Counted from the stretch's first letter, positions 1 through 10,794 are shown. The stretch is DNA of 64,000 bases from Shinisaurus crocodilurus (GCA_021292165.1 CM037877.1:300654726-300718725); one strand, 5' to 3'. Translations and numbers: made by a program. The notes: generated from the letters alone by a model not told the origin.

Positions 1-1980
1 GACCACTTTCTGGCATAGGAAGAGTGAGTTGATGGTTTTATCGCCATTCGAAGGACCACCTGCACCTCGTCGGAGAAATGTGAAGAAAATGCACCTACCA
101 AATCCTCCATGTCGTGAGGCGCAGGATACGTGGATTTGGATGGGAAAGATGACCTTGAGCCTGAGTGAGAAGAGTCGGGGTCGGTGGCAGAGTCCGACAC
201 TCGCCACGAGATAGACGGAGGAGAGGTGCAAACCATGGCTGTCTCGACCACCACAGAGTCACCAGGATGCAGTCGGCACAGTCATGTTGGATCGTCGAGA
301 TCACCTTCATTAACAGCAGGATCGGAGGAAAAAGATAGAATAGAGTCCCCGACCACGAGAGGAGGAAGGCGTCCGTCAGCGACTGTGGGCCCTGCCCTGC
401 CCTGCTGCAGAATATGGGGCAGGAGGTACTCCCTGGTGGCGAAGAGATCCGTGCTCGGCCCTCCCCAAATATCGAAAAGTGTTGTCCCCGGATCCAACAG
501 TCTAGTTCCCATTCATGGGACTCCACTGATACCCAGCTGAGGGTATCAGCGAGGATGTTGTCTTTATGGACCGCCACGAATGAGATCTTTCGAGGAATCG
601 TCCAATTGAAGATTTTCAGAGTAAAATTGGTGAGTTTCACAGAGTGAGTGCCCGCTTCCTTGTTTAGGCAGGCAACCACAGTTGTGTTGTCCGTTGCCAC
701 TTGGATCACCTTGCCTCTCAGTAAGGATTCGAGGGTCCTCATCATCGCATTCCATACAGTACGCAGCTCAAGGAGGTTGATAGGGGCTGCCTTGTACCGT
801 CCTGTGTCTGTGATGCGCTCCCCAACTGAGTAGTGAAGTGTCGGTCATTAAAGTCTTGGATGGAGAGGGGGGATGAAACGGGAGACCTCCTGTCAGGTTG
901 TCCTCTTTCATCCACCATCGGAGGGAGTCTCGGATATGGGCCGGTAGGACCATTCGAGTTCGACATGCATCGGTCTCAGGATCGAAGGACTTCAGGAACC
1001 AATTCTGCAGTAGTCGCATCCACAAGTGGGCGAATGCAGCTACTGAAATCGAGACCATGAGACCGAGGAGGTGCTGGGGAGACCAGGCCTCGCAGGAATT
1101 TGATCTGTAAATATTCATCACAGAGGTTAGTAAATTTTTTTTACTCTGTCCATTGGTAGAAAGGCTCAACCCACCGTTGCAGCCAGTACTGCCGCAATAA
1201 ACTGTATTTTCTGTGTAGGGACTAGGACTGACTTCTTTCAGTTCAGACAGAGTCCCAAAGCTTCCAGCAAATCTGTCTGAAGAGATTCCTGTAGGCGGCA
1301 CCATCTTCTCCATCGAGTCCATCAGCAGCCAGTCGTCGAGATACGGAAACACTTTTATCCCTCGTGCCCGAAGACTTGTGCAGACCATCGCAACACATTT
1401 TGTGAAGACCCTCGGTGCCGTCGACAGGTCGAACGGAAGAATGACAAACTGGAAAACTTCTCCTCCAATACTGAAGCCGAAGGTATTTCTGACTGTCTGG
1501 GTGGATTGCTATATGAAAGTTAAGCATCCTGGAGAATGATGGAAGCAAACCAATTGGTCCTGCAAAGGAGGGGCAGGATTGACTGGAGTGTTACCATCTG
1601 AAACTTCTTCGGTGTTATGAAGAAGTTGACAGTCCTGAGGTCCAGGGTCGGCCGGAGTCCTCCATCCCTTTTTGGCACCGTGAAGTACCTGGAGTAGAGG
1701 CCTTCCTGCAAGAGACAATTGGGGATAGGTTGAATTGACCCCTTTTGAAGCAAAGAAGTAACCTCCTCCCACAGCAGTGGTGACGGCTGCGTGGTCCAGA
1801 TGCCAAGAAAGGGAGGGAGGGTGTTGAACCTGATCCTGCACCCGTGCTGGATGATGTTCAATACCCAGCGGTCCGTTGTTATTTTCTTCCATGATGGTAG
1901 GAAGTGGGACAGGCGGACGTTGAGCGGACTTGCGAAGTGGAATGGATGCTGTGGATTGGGCCTGCATGGAAGTCAAAGCC
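1..1980 (-). pseudogene. DIRS reverse transcriptase / RNase H region, frameshifted
   Basis: The RT starts near 1980 in a frame that overlaps the end of gag. A segment near 1690-1620 reads FTVPKRDGGLRPTLDLR, the conserved N-terminal RT block. The catalytic motif YLDD lies at about 1343-1332, after a frame change near 1520. The RNase H domain follows; VATDNTTVVACLNKEAG (about 706-656) is the recognisable core. At least two frameshifts and several stops separate these blocks, so no intact polymerase is encoded. The sequence from about 500 to base 1 should be the linker toward the recombinase; I recognise no motif there. Family placement is firm; the exact ends of the frame are not. Confidence 0.8.
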
Positions 1981-2249
1981 GCCGTTTTTGAGAAGTCACC
2001 TCCTCTGCGGGAGCCCCGGTACCGTCTGCGGCTGATTGAACGAGCGTCTCGGTGCCTGAGGCTGCTGCAGACGAGTTGAACGTTCCTGCACGTTCTGTTG
2101 AGCATAGGAAGGCTGGTATGGTACAGAAGAAGATGGGAGCTGAGCCTACCTCCGGTGTCGATATGGTCTAGATGGCAGAAGTGGGCCGAAACCCATCTTC
2201 CTGTCGTTTGCCCTGGCTTTCTGGACTGTGTCAAGAACAGACCCTCCCC

Positions 2250-4217
2250 ATCAAATGGCAAGTCTTCGATTCGGGATCGTACCTCCCAAAGAGGTAGAGC
2301 GCAGCCAGGTGTGGCGCCTCAAAGCAATGGAGCCGATGAGGGAGTGACCATGAGAACCGGCTTGGTGTCTCACTGTATGGATTTGTTGAAGGGACAGGCT
2401 GGTAGCCTTGGCCTGGAACACCCGAGCCAGTTCTCTCTTCTCGTCGGGTAGATAATCACACAGGCCGGCCATTTTTTCCCCAAAGGAAAAGTTGGTAACG
2501 GGCCATAGTGGTAATTAGCCACCCGTAGTCCGAGAGAACTGGATGAGTATATCCTCCGTCCGAATCCGTCAAGTCGCTTGCCCTCCTTGTCCACCGGGGT
2601 GGAGTGCTGCCTGCCCGATCTTGACTGCGCGAACTCGACGATGATCAAGTTGGGTAAAGGACGCGAGAAGAGGAATTTAGCGTCCTCCTCCCACATCCTG
2701 TACATGGATTCCAGACGTTTTGCAGTCGTGGGGGCTGACGCCAGAGTTTTCCAGGTGCTTTGAACCGTCTCCAGTAGAGTAGGAGGAAAAGGGATGAGCG
2801 TTGGTGTTGACGTTGTAGACGCAATTACGTCAAACACAGGATCCCTTGTCTTCCTCTCTTCGATCTTCGTCTCCACGCCCAGCACTTGGTGTCATTCGCT
2901 GGACATGGTCGACAAAATGTCCCATGTCCTCTGAAGGTGAGACGGCTGCCTGAGACCCCACTTGCTGATCTGGCGATGAGGACAATAGCGTCGCTGAAAC
3001 CAGGGAAGTAGAGTCCGAAGAATAGCCTTCCGGGTTCGAGCAGCGGCGCTCCGTAGGCGGTTGCAGACTTGGCTGACCCAGTTCTTGGAGATTGTGGAAC
3101 TGCCAATGCGGTTGCTTGCACTGACTCTGGTGGTTTGGCGTGTAACGAGTGGTGTGGCGGCGGAGAACGAGCCCGACGAGGCGGCGGCAAAGGCCATCAG
3201 GACTCGTCCGGAAACAGTAATACTGTTGAGATCGAGGTGCAGCACGTTCCTGCCACGGAGATCTGCCTCGGTGGTAGCCGTAGCGATAATCTGCTCGGCG
3301 TCGATGGCACTCTTCGTAGGAATGCGGAGTGGAAGCCACCAAAGTACTCCGACCCAACCTTGTACATGGGGGACTGGGACCGGGAGCGACGGTCCCTTTC
3401 CCCCACGTAACGGGCTTGAGCCGGGCGACCCAGGCACGGCGATTCCCTCAGAGGCACGGCGCCCTTGCGAGGTCGGTGCCGTGACGCCTCCGTGCCCCTC
3501 GAGCTGGAGCGCTCTCTGGGGCGATGCACTGGTCCCACAGATTCGGACTGATGAACCAGTGAGAAATGGTGACTAGACAATCTCGCCCTCCGACACCGAG
3601 GCTTCTGGCATCCTCGAGCCCAAGGAACCCTTTGGAGTCGGCAAGCGAGACTGGCTATGTCCGGCCTCTACCGCTCCGGAGGTCGAGGTCGAGGGGACTT
3701 GTTCAGTTCCAGCCCTCGATGTCGAGGGAACCGGGGCAGTCGTTCTCGGAACCGAATCGGGCTGCGGAGAAGTGGTCTTATGAGGCGAAAGTCTAGCAGG
3801 CTTGGCCTTCTCCTTTTTTGTCGCCTTGTGGCGTTTGCGGCGCTCGGCATCGTCTTTCGTCTTATGTGCCCTCTTCGCCAGCTTTTTAGCCGGCAAGGCT
3901 TCTACTGATTTGCCCGGTGTTGATGAGCATTCGGCCGTAGCCGTGTGGGTCGGCAGTGTCTTGGGCTTAGGCGGTGGTGGAGCCATTGACGGTGCCAGAA
4001 CAGATACAGCCACAAGGGCCTTGTGCCAGAGACCAGCTTTCAGTTTATCTGCCCTAAGTTTCCTGGCCTGGCGGGTAAAGGCTTGACAATGGTGGCATGA
4101 GTGTACCACATGTCCTTCCCCCAAACAAAAAAGACAAAGAGGATGGCCATCGGCCAGGGGCAGTTTTGCTCTACACTTTACGCATTTGTGGAAAGTTGCC
4201 TTAAGAGGCATGCTCAT
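2250..4217 (-). pseudogene. DIRS gag-like protein, frameshifted
   Basis: The frame opens with an ATG at 4217. Its first 44 residues carry paired cysteines (C12, C15, C28, C31, C41, C44) with histidines at 25, 36, 39, 42 and 43, a zinc-binding pattern typical of DIRS gag proteins. A lysine- and serine-rich linker follows to about 3573, where the frame breaks. The protein continues in other frames through about 3360-2830 and 2885-2370. The last part contains TPVDKEGKRLDGFGRR and SSSSLGLRVANY, segments conserved in the C-terminal half of DIRS gag. A final piece near 2470-2250 completes the region before RT. Multiple frameshifts make it a pseudogene. Confidence 0.75.
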
Positions 4218-4639
4218 GGTCTCAACAAACGAAGAAAAACAGTTGAAGAGTAAATGAAGAAGTTTGTTTTGGTTTTTTTAGACGAAAGATGAAGAGGAAA
4301 CGACGAAAAAATGAAGGACAAGTAAAGAAAAGTAGAAGTTGAGGCAACTCAGCTAAGGACACTGCGAATCGCAGAAGGAGAACCTCCCTAAACCGACTAG
4401 CCACAATGGCGGTCGAAGAGGAACTGAGGGAACGGGAGGGAGCCCCGCTAACAAGCATGCGCGATGGGGAGGGGCTCCCGCTTGATTTTTCCTCAGCTAT
4501 AAAACTTTCCCGAACCAGTCTCAGCGCAGGCGCAGAGCCCATGTGTGTGATGCACAGAGACCACAAAGAACTCAATGTTCTTTTTATGCCATCAGAGGAC
4601 ATGCAATAACATACATCAAATAATGCTATTAATTTTTAA

Positions 4640-4870
4640 AAAATCTCCCTTGGAGAATCTCCTGCAGAGGAGCAGGGCCTTCTCTACTGTGGCACCCAGC
4701 ATGTGCAATGAACTCCCCACTGAAGCGGGCTCCTAGCGGGGAGCGTTTCCGCCAACATCTTCCAGGCGCTTCCCTGACATGATATTTCACCGTGTTTTCA
4801 TCTTGTAATTTATCTAGATTTTAAAAAATGAAAAGCGGTATAGAAATCTTCTGAAATAAATACATAAATA
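4640..4870 (+). mobile_element. LINE 3' end (L2/CR1 type), truncated
   Basis: The frame near 4670-4720 reads RAFSTVAPSMCNELP, resembling the extreme C-terminus of L2-like LINE proteins. A short 3' UTR ends in an ATAAATA tail at about 4855-4875. Only the 3' end is present, as is usual for truncated LINE insertions. Confidence 0.55.
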
Positions 4871-4973
4871 AATAACACCAGCTTAGTTTAGGATTTATAG
4901 TGTGCTTTTCCTAATTGCTCAAAGCACTGTGTTATCCTCTGAAAGCAAAATTACTTGACAGCGATAACTAACA

Positions 4974-5207
4974 GCCAGCGTGGTGTACTGGTCAGAGTGT
5001 CGGACTGGGACTCGGGAGGCCCGGGTTCTAGTCCCCACTCGGCCACGAAGCTCACTGGGTGACTTTGGGCCAGCCACTGACTCTCCGCCTCACCTACCTC
5101 ACAGGGTTGTTGTGCGGCTAAAACGGAGAGGAGGAGGACCATGCAAGCTACCTTGGGTTCCTCGCAAGAGGAAGAAAAAAGGCGGGATATAAATGTAATA
5201 CTAAATG
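4974..5207 (+). mobile_element. tRNA-headed SINE with L2-like 3' tail (copy 1)
   Basis: The head has a tRNA-like B box within GGGTTCTAGTCC at about 5023-5034. The body contains CACTGGGTGACTTTGGGCCA and CTACCTCACAGGGTTGTTGT, which match the core and 3' end of MIR/L2-type SINEs. It ends in GGCGGGATATAAATG plus an A-rich tail. Other copies in this window lie at 11889, 22932, 43085, 60346 (reverse) and 36966 (reverse, partial). Confidence 0.85.
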
Positions 5208-5367
5208 AAGAACCCAAGAAATAAAGCAATGAATACTTAACCAGATGTTAGACCACTGATCAAACAGACATGCATTCAGACCAAGGGAGCTGGAGACCAG
5301 GACTCCGGGGTTCCCTTGCGAGGGGGGAGCCGCCCTCAAAGCAGGGCAGGAGCAAGCGAGGACTGAC

Positions 5368-5508
5368 CCAGGCCGCTGCTGCAGAGGCAGGCGTGAGTCC
5401 GGGGCGGGGGCTTGGCCTGGTGGCTCTCCAAGATCTGCTGCACCAGCTGCTCGATGGAGAACTCCGCCGTGCCGTTCCCGCTGCTGCACGTCCACTTTAT
5501 CCCGTGAA
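5368..5508 (-). CDS. CAMTA2: CAMTA2 coding exon, segment just after the CG-1 domain (partial gene)
   Basis: This 141-base exon encodes HGIKWTCSSGNGTAEFSIEQ and continues to PPPRTHACLCSSGLG. That is the segment following the CG-1 domain in CAMTA proteins. The residues GNGTAEFS and THACLCSSGLG are closer to CAMTA2 than to CAMTA1 as I recall the families. The acceptor on the minus strand is TCTGTCCTACAG; the donor is GTCAGT after 5368, a weaker but acceptable site. The exon starts in phase 1: the previous exon supplies the first base of the Phe codon. It is the last exon of the gene in the window; a DIRS element lies beyond it, and the TIG domain, ankyrin repeats and IQ motifs must lie to the left of base 1. 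Confidence 0.93.
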
Positions 5509-6127
5509 CTGTAGGACAGAGAGGAAAGCCAGCATGTCCACACGGCAAACGTAAACCGGCCTCAAGCCCGGGTAAACTGTCCTGTCTTCCTTCCGCCACA
5601 ACCACGTTTGCACACCAAGGAGCGGCCCGTGAAGGCGCAGCTGCCAAGGAACTCTCTGCCCCGCTACAAAACGAGAGCTCCCAGGGTTCTTCTGGAGAAG
5701 CCTTCCCACTTAAATCGGCTTGAAACTGGTTTAAGGACGTCACATAGATGTGACCAGAAGAAAGACAGAGGAACAGTTGGGGTAGGGGAAGTCTGCCATC
5801 TCTGAAACGTGACCAGATCCCTAGCACAGAAGGTGGCAGCCTGCCACGGGCCGGCCCAAACCGAATGGTCCCTCCCGCCCAGCCCTTTGCTTCCTGCATC
5901 TACTCACATCCAGGTCCTCCCTGGGAAACTCACAACCAGGGCAAGATGCCTCCCTGCACGCGGGTCTTTCTCACCAGCATCCGGCAGCTTCATCTGGCTC
6001 TCCTAGCAACTAACTCCGGGCAGACCCAGCCCACATGAATGCATTGCATGGATTTGATCATGCATTCACCCCACAAATTCACCCAACCCTTGCAGAAGGC
6101 CATTTCTGCTTGCAGCCCTCAAAGCAC

Positions 6128-6819
6128 CAGGGATGGGGACTCGGACTCTAGGACTCGACTCGTGAGTCGGACTGAGTCCCCCCTCTGACTCGAGTCAGAC
6201 TCGAGTCCCAATATTTTTAATGGGACTCGAGACTCGACTCGGGACTCGAGACCAAGGACTCGTGTTCCAAAATCGTGTTCCTCAAATGCAACATGGATAG
6301 GTTTTAGGAAGTACAGCAAGTTTATTTTTTAAAATCATTTTCCTAAAATGCAACCTTTCAGACATTTTGGGTTTGGCTGCCTCTGCCTGCCTGTTTGGGG
6401 TTCCCTGCCTCCTCTGCCTGCCTGGTCTCTTCTTAACCAGTTCCACAGTTTGAATTGTCCAAGACAAAGGCCTCTGCCTGCCTGTTTTGGGGTTCCCTGC
6501 CTCCTCTGCCTGTCTGGTTATTTTGGGTTTGTCTGCCTGGTCTGTTCTTGCCAAAATCAGTTGCAGAGTTTTGAAATAAAAAGGCACACTTGTGCCTAGA
6601 ATTTATTTAAGCCACACATCTGAAATAGCCTTATTTTGTTGGGAACCCCCCCCACTGATTTTAATAGGGACTCGTGGAGTCAGCTTTGGGAGTGACTCAT
6701 GACTCATGACTCGTGAGTCACCATTTTGGACCAAGGACTCGGACTCGGACTCGAGACTCGGGCCCAAAGACTCGTGACTCGACTCGTGACTCAGAACCAA
6801 GGACTCTTCAACATCCCTG
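6128..6819. mobile_element. Non-autonomous hAT transposon rich in GACTCG motifs, with 8-bp target duplication
   Basis: The element starts with CAGGGATG and ends with CATCCCTG, an exact inverted terminal repeat. It is flanked by a perfect 8-base direct repeat CAAAGCAC (6120-6127 and 6820-6827), the hallmark of hAT insertion. Both subterminal parts (about 190 and 155 bases) are built from many GACTCG/CGAGTC words in both orientations. The centre (about 6320-6600) is ordinary sequence containing three CCTGCCTG-rich direct repeats. It carries no transposase frame. A second copy lies at 56523-58098. Confidence 0.92.
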
Positions 6820-7023
6820 CAAAGCACCCTGTGCCGAGGAGTTCCGTCTGTTACTTATCTGGGAGAGGTATTTCCCTTTTGCTCCCCGAGGTGTAGCTCT
6901 CTCCCTCAGGTCCTGCCTCCCCAAATGTGCCCCGTCAAGGCAACCCTGCAGGGCATCCATCCTGCACCCCAAACCCAGAGGGACACCCGCAACCCACCCA
7001 CCCACACCCCGGCCACTCCTTAC

Positions 7024-7177
7024 ACATTGGTTTCAGCTGGCCAACCAGCTCTTCCTTGGACCACTTCAGCCACTCCTTGCGGTCGCTGTTGATGGAGCAC
7101 AGCACGGGGCCGCAGATCTTCCCACAGTCCTCGATAGCCGGGACGTTCAGGTAGTGGACCAGCACGATATCTGGGTT
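7024..7177 (-). CDS. CAMTA2: CAMTA2 coding exon, end of CG-1 domain
   Basis: The exon of 154 bases encodes NPDIVLVHYLNVPAIEDCGK and continues through CSINSDRKEWLKWSKEEL to QLKPM. NPDIVLVHYLNV is the C-terminal strand of the CG-1 DNA-binding domain. The rest is the conserved linker whose RKEWLKWS form favours CAMTA2 over CAMTA1. The acceptor on the minus strand is CTTCTCTCCAG and the donor GTAAGG. It begins in phase 0 and ends after one base of a codon, matching the next exon at 5508. A hAT element (6128-6819) lies in the downstream intron. Confidence 0.96.
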
Positions 7178-7484
7178 CTGGAGAGAAGGGTGGAGGCTGG
7201 GCTGGGGAAAAGCAGCGGGGAAGGTCCTCTTTGGGCCAGAATTTGGTTTGTTACCGAGGCTGAAGCCCCCCGGCGCTCGCAGCCCTTCCGCCCCCACAAT
7301 CCCTGCTGTGTAGGCCCTCAGGACAATTTCCTACAGTGGCAGGGGAGACATTTTGCAGACACCCACCTACCCCTTTTCTTACTTCCTCCTTATCACTTCA
7401 CGTGGCCCAGGACCAAGTCCTGGCACTCAAAGCGATTGGGGAGTTCAGCCCTACAGATTCCCAGATGCGACAAGGGGGCTATTG

Positions 7485-8226
7485 CAGCAACCTCTGAATC
7501 AGTGAAGCACTGGGGTGACACCTGGCTTAGCAGTAACACATATGAAAAAGATCTTGGGATTGCAGTTGATCACAAGCTAAACTTGAGTCAGCAGCGTGAT
7601 GCAGCTGCAAAAAAGGCAAAGGCAATTGTAGGATTCTACAAGAACAGAACCACAGTTTCAAGGCACAAGAAGTAATATTTCCTACTTTATTCTGCACTAG
7701 TCAGACTTCATCGGGAGGACTGTGTCCATTTCTGGGCATTGCACTTTAAGAAGGATATGGACAAATTGGAACAGCTTCAAAGGACAGCAGTACAGATGGT
7801 CAGGGGGATGGAGAACAAGTCCTGTGAGGAACAGCTGATGGTTGTGTAGCCTGCAGGAGAGGGGACTGAGCAGGACAAGATGGTACTCTTCAAATATCTG
7901 AAGGGGTGCCTGTCACACACAAGAGGGCAAGGTCTTGTTCTCTGCTGCTGCCCCAGAGGACAGGACACCAGGTCTAAAGGGCTTAAGTTGCAGGGGGGTA
8001 GATTTTGGTTGAACATTAGGAGAAACCTCTAAATGGTAAGAGTAATTCTGCAAGAGACCCAATTACCGGTGGGTTTGGGAGGGCAATTGGGGGTGGCTTT
8101 CCCTTGCTGGAGGTCGGCTGGGCAGCCATCTGTCAGGGAGGCTCTAGCTCTGGATTTCCTGCATGGAGCTGGGGGCTGGACTAGATGGCCTTCAAGGCCC
8201 CCACCCCCAACTCTAGGATTCTATGA
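7485..8226 (+). mobile_element. CR1 LINE, 5'-truncated, with decayed ORF2 end and 3' UTR
   Basis: The frame near 7505-7675 reads WGDTWLSSNTYEKDLGIAVD, the CR1 block that follows the RT domain, but it soon hits stops. The 3' UTR runs through TGGACTAGATGGCCTTCAAG and ends near GGATTCTATGA. The same sequence occurs at 37095-37908, where a Tigger-like element has been inserted. Confidence 0.85.
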
Positions 8227-8438
8227 AGAACGGAAATATGTTTCATATTTCAGGAATGGTAAAAGAAAGAGATCAGGAATCCATTTCCCTTATTCTTGAC
8301 TCTTCTTGAATGTCTGCCTATGTATTAACTGTTATTCTGAATAAAAGTAAAGGGTAAATTGTTTGTTTTTTTATTTGCTCAATTTTTAAAAAAAACCCTG
8401 ATGTTTTCATGCTACTGCGTCATCTATTTATTTAAACA

Positions 8439-8574
8439 TAGAATCATAGAAAAGTAGAGTTGGAAGGGGCCTACCAGGCCATCGGGTCCAACCCCCTGCC
8501 CAATGCAGGAATCCAGGTCAAAGCATCGCTGACAGATGGCAGTTCAGCTGCACCTAGAATGCCTCCAGGGTGGG
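8439..8574 (-). mobile_element. CR1 LINE 3' end, short
   Basis: The segment reads AGAATCATAGAAAAGTAGAG then GGGCCTACCAGGCCATCGGG, the reverse complement of the CR1 3' end. It is a severely 5'-truncated insertion. Confidence 0.85.
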
Positions 8575-8739
8575 AGAAAATATTTACGGTAGTTAAAATA
8601 TGTATATCCTGCCCTTCATCCTATTAGATTTCTGGGCAGTTTACAACAGCACATTGTTGGTTTTAAAATTAATGGTGATGATGTTTTCCTGGAACTGCAT
8701 AAGCCATCCTGAAATACATAGTATTGAAGGATAAGATAT

Positions 8740-8775
8740 AAGAAAGAAAGAAAGAAAGAAAGAAAGAAGAAAGGG
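8740..8775. repeat. (AAAG)n microsatellite
   Basis: A run of AAAG units, slightly interrupted at its 3' end. Confidence 0.95.
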
Positions 8776-8804
8776 GGCACTCTATCCTAATGTTTCTTCT
8801 GTCT

Positions 8805-9290
8805 GGTAAGGGGTGGAGCATCTCCCCAACAATGGAAGGTTACAATGCCTGGAACTGTTTAGCTTAGAAAAAAGATGAGTGAGGGGAGACATGTCATAGA
8901 GGTGCACAAAATTATGCCTGGGGTGAAGAAAGTGGACAGGGAGGCATTTTTCTCCCTCTCTCATAATACCAGAACCCAAAGGGGTCATCCCAGGAAGCTG
9001 ATGGGTGGGAGATGCAGGACCGGTCACAGGAAGTCCTTCTTCACAGAGCACAGAGTTAAATTATGGACTTCACCGCCACAAGATGCAGTGCCGGGTCACC
9101 CATTTGGAGGGCTTTAAAAGGGGACTGGACACATCCCTGGAGGAGGAGGAGGAGGAGGAGGAGGAGGAGGAGGAGGAGGAGGAGGAGGAGTCCGGCAACG
9201 GCTACTAGTCCTGAGGGCTCTGAGCTCCCTCCAGTACCAGAGGCAGGCTGCCTATGTACGCCTGCCCGTTGCCCAGGAACATGGGTGGGA
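8805..9290 (+). mobile_element. CR1/L3-like LINE 3' part containing a (GGA)n expansion
   Basis: The frame near 8880-8930 corresponds to GDMxxVHKIMxGVxKV, the C-terminal end of CR1/L3-type ORF2, in a damaged copy. Related sequence occurs at 25495, 31760 (reverse), 41215 and 54264 (reverse). A pure GGA run occupies about 9139-9190; read in frame it gives a false poly-Glu or poly-Arg protein. Confidence 0.7.
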
Positions 9291-9536
9291 GCGTACCATA
9301 ACTGCCCTCCTGTCCCATGGGGGCGTCTGCTTGGCCACCGTGGGAGCAGAATCCTGGGCCGGATGGAGCCCCTGGGCCTGATCAGGGCTCTGCGTGTGTC
9401 CGACCCTGCTACTCTTGGGGCAAGGCACCTTTCCTCTACCCTGTCCTCTGAGGAGGATTGCTGGAGAAGCGTCTTCCCCTCGGGCTTCTCCATGGGGGCC
9501 ACCCCCCCACCCCCACCCCCGTTTCATGATACGTAC

Positions 9537-9608
9537 CTGCAGCAGCCAATAGCAGCGCCGGTGGAATGTGGGCACGATGGACGAGTGGACATAGCAGCCG
9601 TAGAGACA
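9537..9608 (-). CDS. CAMTA2: CAMTA2 coding exon, CG-1 domain
   Basis: A 72-base exon encoding 24 residues: CLYGCYVHSSIVPTFHRRCY then WLLQ. This is an almost invariant part of the CG-1 DNA-binding domain in animal CAMTAs. The exon is in phase 0 at both ends, with acceptor CAG before 9608 and the strong donor GTACGT below 9537. Phase and sequence join directly to the exons at 10230 and 7177. Confidence 0.96.
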
Positions 9609-10229
9609 CTGGGGCGAGAGGGGGGGGGAGACAGGCAGGCACAGGCTGGGGTGGTCTGGCAGGGCAAATGCCGCACCACCACCCCCGTTTCCTCCCCACA
9701 CAGCAAACCACAGTGCCCAGCCACGGGGCCAGGCCTCCCTCCAATAGCCAGCCGGTCCGTATCCCATACACTCGCAGCTGCCTGGCCTCCTACAACGGGC
9801 TCCCTTTAATCGCGCCCCCCGCGCCCCGGCACTCCCAAATGTCTCTGCGCCTTTCCCCCCAGTACTGTTGTAAGCCGCTATCCTGACCCACAGAGTTCGC
9901 TCCAGGTTTTGGGTAGCCCCCAGGAAAGCTGGCCTCAGGGGAGTCCCGTCCCCCCCCCCGAGTAGAGTAGCCCCCATGGCCTCCTCACTGCTCTCACCGC
10001 TACCCTACTTGCCCTGTTCTTCTGGGCCCAATCCACGCCACTGCCCCGGGGGAGCGGGCAAGGCAAGCGGAGGCTGCTGCTCCTTTCCCTTGCTCTTCTT
10101 GCTGCCCACTCACGAGGAAGAGGAGGAGCAGGGCCAGAGGGCCCCCTGCTAGTGGAGGGACCTTGGATGATGCCCCCTGCACTTTCCCCGCCTTGATCTC
10201 CCCTCCCCTGCCCTGCCCCGCATCCTTAC

Positions 10230-10365
10230 CTCTACGCCTTTCACTTTCAGCTTCATGTGGTCCTCGCGGGTGGTCTTGCCATCCTTTCGCTTCTTCCAGC
10301 AATAACCGTCCTTCCGGTATTTCACCTTCTTGCGGTTGTACAGAATGATGGAGCCGTTCTGGGGC
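10230..10365 (-). CDS. CAMTA2: CAMTA2 coding exon, basic core of the CG-1 domain
   Basis: The 136-base exon encodes PQNGSIILYNRKKVKYRKDG and then YCWKKRKDGKTTREDHMKLK to VKGVE. This is the highly basic core of the CG-1 domain, which binds DNA, and overlaps the predicted nuclear localisation signal. The first base completes an Arg codon from the exon at 12956. The acceptor lies behind a C-rich tract on the minus strand (a G run on plus at about 10384-10395) and ends GGCAG; the donor is GTAAGG. The 5' 28 bases of this exon and its acceptor are duplicated at 10701-10794. Confidence 0.96.
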
Positions 10366-10499
10366 CTGCCGGGGGCCGCGCACGGGGGGGGGGGGCAGAG
10401 GGAGAAGGTGCAGTGAGCGCGCAGTGCAACTATATATGTAAACACCACCAGCCCTGCCAGGAGTATTCATTAATATTCCCTCTTCTTCCCTCCCCATTC

Positions 10500-10645
10500 C
10501 TTTTTCCTTGTGTGTCGTGTCTTTTTAGATTGTAAGCCTGCGGGCAGGGACTGTCTTGTTAATTGCTGTAAACCGCCCAGAGAGCTTCGGCTATTGGGCA
10601 GTATAAAAATGAAATGAAATGAAATAAATAAATAAATAAAATAAC
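10500..10645 (+). mobile_element. LINE-type 3' tail ending in ATAAATA repeats
   Basis: The sequence GTAAACCGCCCAGAGAGCTT followed by TATTGGGCAGTATAAAAATG and AAATAAATAAATA is a repeated reptile retroposon tail. The same tail occurs at about 18085-18155 (forward) and 49612-49685 (reverse). Confidence 0.7.
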
Positions 10646-10700
10646 TTTCCATTTAAGGGGGGAAAAATTCACCCCTATCAAGTAAAAAAAAAGGACCTGG

Positions 10701-10794
10701 GTACAGAATGATGGAGCCGTTCTGGGGCCTGCCGGGAGCCGCGCACGGGGGGGGGGGGGGCAGAGGGAGAAGGTGCAGTGAGCGCGCAGCGCAG
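10701..10794 (-). repeat. Duplicated fragment of CAMTA2 exon with its splice acceptor (pseudo-exon)
   Basis: About 94 bases repeat 10338-10427 in the same orientation, with one clear base change before the G run, a longer G run and few differences at the end. On the minus strand the copy contains the polypyrimidine tract, the AG acceptor and the first 28 exon bases (GCCCCAGAACGGCTCC start), then diverges. It has no matching donor, so it should not be spliced in as an exon. It lies upstream of the real exon in transcription order. It could be a true tandem duplication or an assembly error. Confidence 0.85.

Larger units (their letters stand above)
1..4609 (-). mobile_element. DIRS-like tyrosine-recombinase retrotransposon, decayed, cut by window edge
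   Basis: Read on the minus strand, this block holds a gag-like frame starting at 4217, then a reverse transcriptase and an RNase H region. That order, the CxxC-rich gag N-terminus and the RT and RNase H motifs are those of DIRS retrotransposons. DIRS elements use a tyrosine recombinase instead of an integrase; that domain should lie left of base 1 and is not visible. About 390 bases precede the gag start (4218-4609) and should be the terminal repeat and leader. The outer border at about 4609 is approximate, because DIRS elements make no target duplication. The element lies inside the CAMTA2 transcription unit, most likely an intron, in the same orientation as the gene. Several frameshifts and stops show it is inactive. 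Confidence 0.85.

Noticed and set aside
9063..9809. 248-codon frame with a poly-Arg/Glu run
   Set aside because: The run is the (GGA)n microsatellite inside a LINE 3' end; the frame also overlaps the CAMTA2 exon at 9537 on the other strand.
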